Shown here piece after piece: positions 1 through 4,277 of a stretch of DNA of 6,229 nucleotides. The position numbers were made by a program, and so were the translations under genes. The notes beneath the pieces were generated by a model. It made no database searches. It had not been told where the DNA came from and was given only the letters and a program-made list of their open reading frames with translations. The DNA is from an uncultured Collinsella sp. (GTDB taxonomy: Bacteria > Actinomycetota > Coriobacteriia > Coriobacteriales > Coriobacteriaceae): positions 1 through 6,229 of the forward strand of contig USDE01000087.1 of NCBI GenBank assembly GCA_900553345.1, written 5' to 3'. How positions within the stretch are numbered: the first letter of the stretch is position 1; each line of letters starts with the position of its first letter.

Positions 1-875
1 CCCGCCGCCACGCTCGCCACGCGCGTGCCTACATCTCGTTCGTTATGGTGGCGCTCGCCGCCACCTTGGGCGCCGCGACCTACGCGTGGTTCACGAACAA
101 CATGAAGGTCAACACCAACTCGGTGAGCGTGCACAGCGACACGTCCAAGCTGGTGCTGGAGCTGGGTGACGCCGACCGCGGCAGCTGGTCGCAGCGGGGT
201 GACGTTTCCCTAACTTCCAACGCGACCGGCGCCGTGACGCTCTACCCGGTCTCGACCTTTGACCTCAACGGCTTTGCTGCCTGTGCGCAAAACAACTCTG
301 CCGGCGATGCCACAGTGTTTGAGCAGGCAAAAGACAACGGCTCCGCGTTCTACCACGGCTGGATCGACCTGCGCCCCACCATTACCGGAACGGGCGCCAG
401 CAAAGTAGCGGGTAAGGTCAACCTGTATCTGGCCGAATCGCTGGCCCCGCAGGGTGCCGATGCCGAGCTGCTGCGCGCAGCCCGCGTGGGCATAAAGATT
501 TCGAGCGGCAGCCAGGTGCTTGCCAGCAACATCTTTGAGCTCGACAGCTCCGACAGCGGCCATCGCGACGAGCATCCCGCGACCGCGCCTGCGGGCCTGG
601 CGGGCTACACCGAGGGCATGCTCCTGGGTTGGCAAAACGGCCAGCTCGCTTGTGGCGCCAACGTGACGCAGGACCCGGCCGCCTTTACGCTGGACACGAG
701 CGAGACGGCCACGCGCCCGCAAAACACGCTTGCCACGCTGGGGCTTGGCCAGACCTATCGTCTGGATATCTATTACTACATCGAGGGCACCGACCCCGAT
801 AGCGCCGACTATCTCTATCAAGATCCGGGCACCTTGCACCTGGCGCTCTTTGCGACGCTGGATGGTGAGGCGTAA
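1..875 (+). CDS. SipW-dependent-type secreted/surface protein (TasA/camelysin-like), 5' partial
   Basis: The reading frame is open from base 3 and the true start lies upstream of the window; the ATG at 45 is inside the signal peptide and is not the start. The visible part is 290 residues. It begins with a basic stretch (RRHARHAR), followed by a hydrophobic core ending in ATYAWF (75-92). This matches signal peptides processed by SipW-type peptidases, such as Bacillus TasA, and cleavage after the Ala at 84-86 is inferred by analogy with TasA. The mature part looks like a beta-rich extracellular domain, with many Thr, Ser, Gly and Asn. It has exactly two Cys (codons 282-284 and 651-653) that could form a disulfide. 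Near the C-terminus it has an IEGTDPD motif (780-800) shared with the next gene. It stops at TAA 873-875, overlapping the next ATG. Secretion is well supported; whether it forms fibres is not known. Confidence 0.8.
   Translation, partial: RRHARHARAYISFVMVALAATLGAATYAWFTNNMKVNTNSVSVHSDTSKLVLELGDADRGSWSQRGDVSLTSNATGAVTLYPVSTFDLNGFAACAQNNSAGDATVFEQAKDNGSAFYHGWIDLRPTITGTGASKVAGKVNLYLAESLAPQGADAELLRAARVGIKISSGSQVLASNIFELDSSDSGHRDEHPATAPAGLAGYTEGMLLGWQNGQLACGANVTQDPAAFTLDTSETATRPQNTLATLGLGQTYRLDIYYYIEGTDPDSADYLYQDPGTLHLALFATLDGEA
864..870 (+). promoter_or_regulatory. Ribosome binding site for the second secreted-protein gene
   Basis: GGTGAGG lies 4 bases before the ATG at 875, inside the end of the preceding gene. 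Together with the TAATG stop/start overlap it points to translational coupling of the two secreted-protein genes and supports this start over the in-frame ATG at 887. Confidence 0.5.
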
Positions 876-1681
876 TGGCACGCATCATGCCCGACGACCG
901 TCGGCCCATCGCCAACGGCGCCCAGACACAAGCCGCCGCGCCCACCGACACCGACCTTCGCCGCAAGCTCACCACCACCATGGTGCTGGTGCTGTTTGCG
1001 CTGGTGGCGATAGCCATGGCAACGTTCGCCTGGTTCTCCATCGCCGATAGTGCCAAGACCCGCATGCTCATGATCGACGCTAACGCCGACGGTTCGCTGC
1101 GCTTTGACTTGGACGAGCACGCCACGTTCGACGAATACGTCCACAGCCTGGGCTTCGACCAGATCTCGGCGCGCATCGCCAGCGAAAAGGGCGTGGACAT
1201 TGACGCATCCAAGCTCAAGCCCGTAACCACGAGCGACTACCAGACCTTCACCTTCGAAGACGGTTCCACCGCCGATCCCGCCACCGGCGCCTACCTGGAG
1301 TTCACGCTGCACTTCATGAGCAGCACGGACTTGCGCGTTCGCCTGACCGGGCAGGATGGTAATGGCGGCGTGTCCGGCACGCGGTTTAGCTCCGAGACGC
1401 AGGGCATGGCCAGCGCCATGCGCATGAGCTTTACCGCCGACGGCCACACTTGGGTCTACGACCCCAACGGGGCCGGGGGCTCATCCGGCGCGGCCACCGT
1501 CTTTGGACTCGGCTCGGGCGAGGCGACCGCGACCAGCGATATGTTCGACCTGATAAAAGATACGGATAAGCCGGTAACCGTTCGCATATGGCTCGAGGGA
1601 ACGGACCCAAATTGCACTAATATGCTAAAGGGAGCTAACTATTCAGTATCGATGCGCTTTGAGGGCATCGAGGAACAGTAG
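875..1681 (+). CDS. SipW-dependent-type secreted/surface protein, second paralogue
   Basis: This 268-residue protein has an unusually long polar N-terminus (residues 1-28, ending DLRRK), then a hydrophobic segment (about 33-52) that runs into ATFAWF (49-54), the same signature as in the preceding protein. By analogy with TasA, cleavage would follow Ala52, leaving a mature protein of about 216 residues. The rest has no membrane segment and looks like an extracellular beta-rich domain with a Gly/Ser-rich stretch around residues 200-205. The C-terminal motif WLEGTDPNC (residues 239-247) parallels IEGTDPD in the neighbour, so the two are probably distant paralogues sharing both ends and diverging in the middle. 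It overlaps the upstream gene by one base, and the signal peptidase gene follows after 60 bases. Likely an exported substrate of that peptidase. Its role as filament subunit, adhesin or other surface protein cannot be read from the sequence. Confidence 0.8.
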   Translation: MARIMPDDRRPIANGAQTQAAAPTDTDLRRKLTTTMVLVLFALVAIAMATFAWFSIADSAKTRMLMIDANADGSLRFDLDEHATFDEYVHSLGFDQISARIASEKGVDIDASKLKPVTTSDYQTFTFEDGSTADPATGAYLEFTLHFMSSTDLRVRLTGQDGNGGVSGTRFSSETQGMASAMRMSFTADGHTWVYDPNGAGGSSGAATVFGLGSGEATATSDMFDLIKDTDKPVTVRIWLEGTDPNCTNMLKGANYSVSMRFEGIEEQ

Positions 1682-1690
1682 ATATGCACG

Positions 1691-1706
1691 GCGGCCGCCG
1701 GGCCGC
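1691..1706 (+). other. GC-rich inverted repeat (possible hairpin) between secreted protein and signal peptidase genes
   Basis: GCGGCC (1691-1696) and GGCCGC (1701-1706) are perfect inverted repeats around a 4-base loop. The stem starts 9 bases after the TAG at 1679-1681. No run of T follows, so it is not a canonical intrinsic terminator. It could mark an mRNA processing or stability point separating abundant surface proteins from the enzyme, or be chance in GC-rich DNA. Confidence 0.3.
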
Positions 1707-1731
1707 GCACGACCTAGACAGACACGGTAGT

Positions 1732-1737
1732 AAGGGA
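1732..1737 (+). promoter_or_regulatory. Probable ribosome binding site of the signal peptidase gene
   Basis: AAGGGA sits 4 bases before the ATG at 1742. The match is modest and the spacing short, but no better start is nearby, and the protein from 1742 begins with the expected basic-then-hydrophobic anchor (MQSVKKVASIAL). Confidence 0.4.
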
Positions 1738-1741
1738 CATC

Positions 1742-2488
1742 ATGCAATCTGTTAAAAAAGTCGCATCCATCGCGCTGAGCGTCGTCATGTGGATCATCAT
1801 CCTGGTGGCGGCCCTGTATGCGTTTACCACGCTCGCCACGCACGAGGACGGCAGCGTCTCCGACATCGCCGGCTTCACCCCGCTCGCCGTGCAGTCCGAC
1901 TCCATGGCGCCCACATTTAACAAGGGCGACCTCATCATCATCCAAAAGTGCGACACCTCCAAGCTCGAGGTGGGCGACATCGTGACGTTCCATACCATCA
2001 TCGACAACGAGTACGCGCTCAACACGCACCGCATCGCCGCCATCGACGAGGTCAACGGCATGCGCAGCTTTACCACCAAGGGCGACAACAACGACGTGGC
2101 CGATACGCACATCATCAGCGACGGCGACATCGTTGGTAAGTACCTGTTCGCGTTGCCGCAGATGGGCAAGGTCATGGACATCCTGTCCAGCTCTATGGGC
2201 TTCCTCATTGTGATCGTGCTGCCCATGCTGCTGTTCTTTATCTACCAGGTGTATCACCTCATCGTGGTGGGCATGAACCTCAAGCGCGCTATGGCCGAGG
2301 AGGACCGCCTGGCCGCCGCGGCTGCCATCGTGGACGCCGAGGGCAAGGGCGATACCACCATCACGGCCGATAACGCCGCCGAGCAGCTCGCCCAGGCCGA
2401 GGCCAAGCTCGAGGAAGCCCGCCGTCTGAAGGCCGAGGCCGAGGCGGCGATGAGCGCGACCAAGCAGGAGGGTACCGACGGTGAGTGA
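1742..2488 (+). CDS. sipW: Signal peptidase I, SipW/ER type (family S26B), with C-terminal coiled-coil tail
   Basis: This 248-residue membrane enzyme removes signal peptides on the outer face of the membrane. The N-terminal anchor spans about residues 8-28. The catalytic Ser54 is in QSDSMAPTF, the substrate-strand region is GDLIIIQ (62-68), and GDIVTF lies at 78-83. The general base is His96 in NTHRI, where ordinary bacterial LepB-type enzymes use Lys; this marks the SipW/ER/archaeal class. The conserved TKGDNND box (112-118) and the Asp residues at 115, 118 and 121 follow. A second membrane span covers about 152-175, which puts the C-terminus in the cytoplasm. Residues 180-248 form an Ala/Glu/Lys-rich helical tail that is not needed for catalysis in the family. 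The two preceding genes encode precursors with SipW-type signal peptides, the likely substrates. The end overlaps the AAA+ ATPase gene by 8 bases. The symbol indicates the class; orthology to Bacillus sipW is not proven. Confidence 0.9.
   Translation: MQSVKKVASIALSVVMWIIILVAALYAFTTLATHEDGSVSDIAGFTPLAVQSDSMAPTFNKGDLIIIQKCDTSKLEVGDIVTFHTIIDNEYALNTHRIAAIDEVNGMRSFTTKGDNNDVADTHIISDGDIVGKYLFALPQMGKVMDILSSSMGFLIVIVLPMLLFFIYQVYHLIVVGMNLKRAMAEEDRLAAAAAIVDAEGKGDTTITADNAAEQLAQAEAKLEEARRLKAEAEAAMSATKQEGTDGE
2466..2471 (+). promoter_or_regulatory. Strong ribosome binding site for the AAA+ ATPase gene
   Basis: AGGAGG lies 9 bases before the GTG at 2481, inside the last codons of the signal peptidase gene. 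It decides the GTG start, which has no ATG alternative close by, and shows that the ATPase is translated from the same message as the peptidase. Confidence 0.75.
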
Positions 2489-4178
2489 GTTTCTGGGATT
2501 TGCCTGGGAGCTGCTGGCAAAGGTCGTCTACAACGTCGTTGCCGTCGTGAGCTCCATCCTTAATCTGCTGGTGTTTGGCTGGGTTGAGTACTTCAGCATC
2601 TTTATGACCTACTTCACCACGTTTGACCTGGTGGGCAAGATCGGCGCGGTCATTCTGTTTGCCATGCTCATCGCGGTCCCCGTGCTGATCGTGGCCATTC
2701 TGGTTCACCGCTACCGCATCAACCGTCGCCTGCATCGCGACGACACGTCCAACAAAGCGCTCTATCGCGAGATCGGCCGCCTGAACAAGCAGGTGCTCGA
2801 CCTTATGGACGAGAAAAACAAGCTGCTGGCGCTCAAGGTCAATGCCATGGGCGGCACCAAGCAGATTCCGTACGTGGGCGCCTCGGCCCTGGCCGACGAT
2901 CACCTGCCCACGGTGGGCAACGTGGTGGGCGCCGCTACGGGCGCCGGTGCGCCTGCGGGCGAGGGCGCCACGGCCGCCGTGGTGTCGGGCAACGCGTCGC
3001 TCGCGCTCGATGGCGATGGCGTCAAGGATGCCGCGGCCGCCATGGCCAAGGCCACCGTCGAGGCCAAGACCCTTGCCGAGGAAAAAGAGATCGCCCAGGC
3101 CAACCGCTTCCCCAAGCTGTCCCTTGTGGACCTTAAGTACCGCGACTGGGAGCCCCCGGTCTACGACGATGCCATCTCGCTGGAGGACTTTGTCGACAGC
3201 TTCCGCGCGTTCGCCTGCAGCCAGATGAAGCTCTACTACACGCCCGAGGTCATCCGCCGCTTTGTGGCCGGCATGGCCGCCTCCAAGCTGCTGATTCTGG
3301 AGGGCATTTCGGGTACCGGTAAGACGTCGCTGCCATACAGCTTTAGCCGCTATCTGGACAACCCCGCAACCATCGTGTCGGTGCAGCCGAGTTTTCGCGA
3401 TCGCACCGAGGTGCTGGGCTACTTCAACGAGTTTTCCAAGCGCTTTAACGAGACAGAGTTCCTCCGTGCCGTGTACGAGGCGGGGCTGCGCCAGGACCCG
3501 TCCATGATCGTGCTCGACGAGATGAACCTCGCCCGCGTGGAGTACTACTTTGCCGAGATCCTGTCGGTGCTCGAGATGCCCAGCCACGACGAGTGGGTGC
3601 TCGACCTGGTGCCTACCCAGTGGGCCGCCGACCCCAAGGGTCTGCACGACGGAAAGCTCACCATTCCCGACAGCCTGTGGTTTATCGGCACGGCCAACAA
3701 CGACGACTCCACCTTTACCATCACGGACAAGGTGTACGACCGTGCGATTCCCATCGAGCTCAACGAGCGCGCCGACGCGTTTGAGTGCGAGCCGCACGAG
3801 CGCGTGCACGTGACGGCCGACCACCTGCAGTATCTGTTCCAGAAGGCCAAGGTCGAGTACGTGATCGATGACGATCTGCTCGAGAAGATGCACAAGCTGG
3901 ACCAGTACCTGCAGACCCGCTTTAAGCTGGCCTTTGGCAACCGTATCATCAAGCAGATGTACGACTTTATCCCCGTGTACGTGGCGTGCGGCGGCACCGA
4001 GTTGGGCGGCATGGACTACATCATCGCCCGCAAGGTGCTCAAGAAGTTTGAGTCCATGAACGTGAGCTTTGTGCGCGACGAGATGAAGGGCCTGATCGAG
4101 TACATCGAGAAGACCTTTGGCGAGGGCGGCCTGCCCGATTCCGTCATGTATCTGCAGCGGATCCAGAACTTCTACTAA
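2481..4178 (+). CDS. Membrane-anchored McrB-like AAA+ ATPase (COG1401/AAA_5 type)
   Basis: This 565-residue protein starts at GTG. Two hydrophobic segments (about residues 14-34 and 54-75) are followed by a basic stretch (HRYRINRRLHR, 76-86), suggesting a membrane hairpin with the rest in the cytoplasm. Residues 95-120 look like a short coiled coil, and about 146-200 is an Ala/Gly-rich linker. The AAA+ core has Walker A GISGTGKT (275-282), Walker B MIVLDEMN (342-349, Asp346/Glu347) running into the McrB-like LARVEYYFAEILSVLE, and a sensor-1 segment FIGTANNDDS (401-410). The last aligns with the McrB GTP-recognition motif NTAD as NNDD, keeping the outer Asn and Asp. A candidate arginine finger is Arg421 in VYDRAIPIEL. 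McrB-family proteins form hexameric NTPase rings with a partner McrC-like protein, and the downstream DUF2357-like gene would fit that role. A membrane hairpin instead of a DNA-binding N-terminal domain is unlike E. coli McrB. ATP or GTP preference cannot be settled from sequence. Confidence 0.85.
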   Translation: MSEFLGFAWELLAKVVYNVVAVVSSILNLLVFGWVEYFSIFMTYFTTFDLVGKIGAVILFAMLIAVPVLIVAILVHRYRINRRLHRDDTSNKALYREIGRLNKQVLDLMDEKNKLLALKVNAMGGTKQIPYVGASALADDHLPTVGNVVGAATGAGAPAGEGATAAVVSGNASLALDGDGVKDAAAAMAKATVEAKTLAEEKEIAQANRFPKLSLVDLKYRDWEPPVYDDAISLEDFVDSFRAFACSQMKLYYTPEVIRRFVAGMAASKLLILEGISGTGKTSLPYSFSRYLDNPATIVSVQPSFRDRTEVLGYFNEFSKRFNETEFLRAVYEAGLRQDPSMIVLDEMNLARVEYYFAEILSVLEMPSHDEWVLDLVPTQWAADPKGLHDGKLTIPDSLWFIGTANNDDSTFTITDKVYDRAIPIELNERADAFECEPHERVHVTADHLQYLFQKAKVEYVIDDDLLEKMHKLDQYLQTRFKLAFGNRIIKQMYDFIPVYVACGGTELGGMDYIIARKVLKKFESMNVSFVRDEMKGLIEYIEKTFGEGGLPDSVMYLQRIQNFY

Positions 4179-4277
4179 TGCCGTAAGCGCGGGACGTGGG
4201 ACAAGACAATCAGTAGCGTTTGCCCAGTGTGGTGTCGTCACGCCCCTTACCGATCGATCCAACCTATGGAGTAACCC
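4179..4277 (+). other. 99-base intergenic gap, no clear promoter or terminator
   Basis: I see no hairpin followed by a T-run and no well-spaced -35/-10 pair. A TTGCCC at 4220-4225 has no acceptable -10 box 16-18 bases downstream. Short features are a GGGAC repeat (4191-4195 and 4198-4202) and the self-complementary GATCGATC (4252-4259), both easily due to chance. The DUF2357-like gene is probably read through from upstream, although a weak internal promoter cannot be excluded. Confidence 0.4.
4268..4271 (+). promoter_or_regulatory. Ribosome binding site for the DUF2357-like gene
   Basis: GGAG lies 6 bases before the ATG at 4278. It fixes this start in preference to the in-frame ATG at 4323. 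Confidence 0.55.

Noticed and set aside
45..47. ATG at 45 as the start of the first gene.
   Set aside because: It falls inside the hydrophobic core of the signal peptide, the frame stays open to base 3 with a basic n-region, and no ribosome binding site precedes it.
210..2257. Several minus-strand open frames of 170-223 codons opposite the secreted-protein and peptidase genes.
   Set aside because: They lie antisense to well-supported genes, have Arg/His/Gly-biased composition, and show no motif.
4220..4250. Possible promoter ahead of the DUF2357-like gene.
   Set aside because: Only a partial -35-like TTGCCC is present, and the expected -10 position is C-rich.
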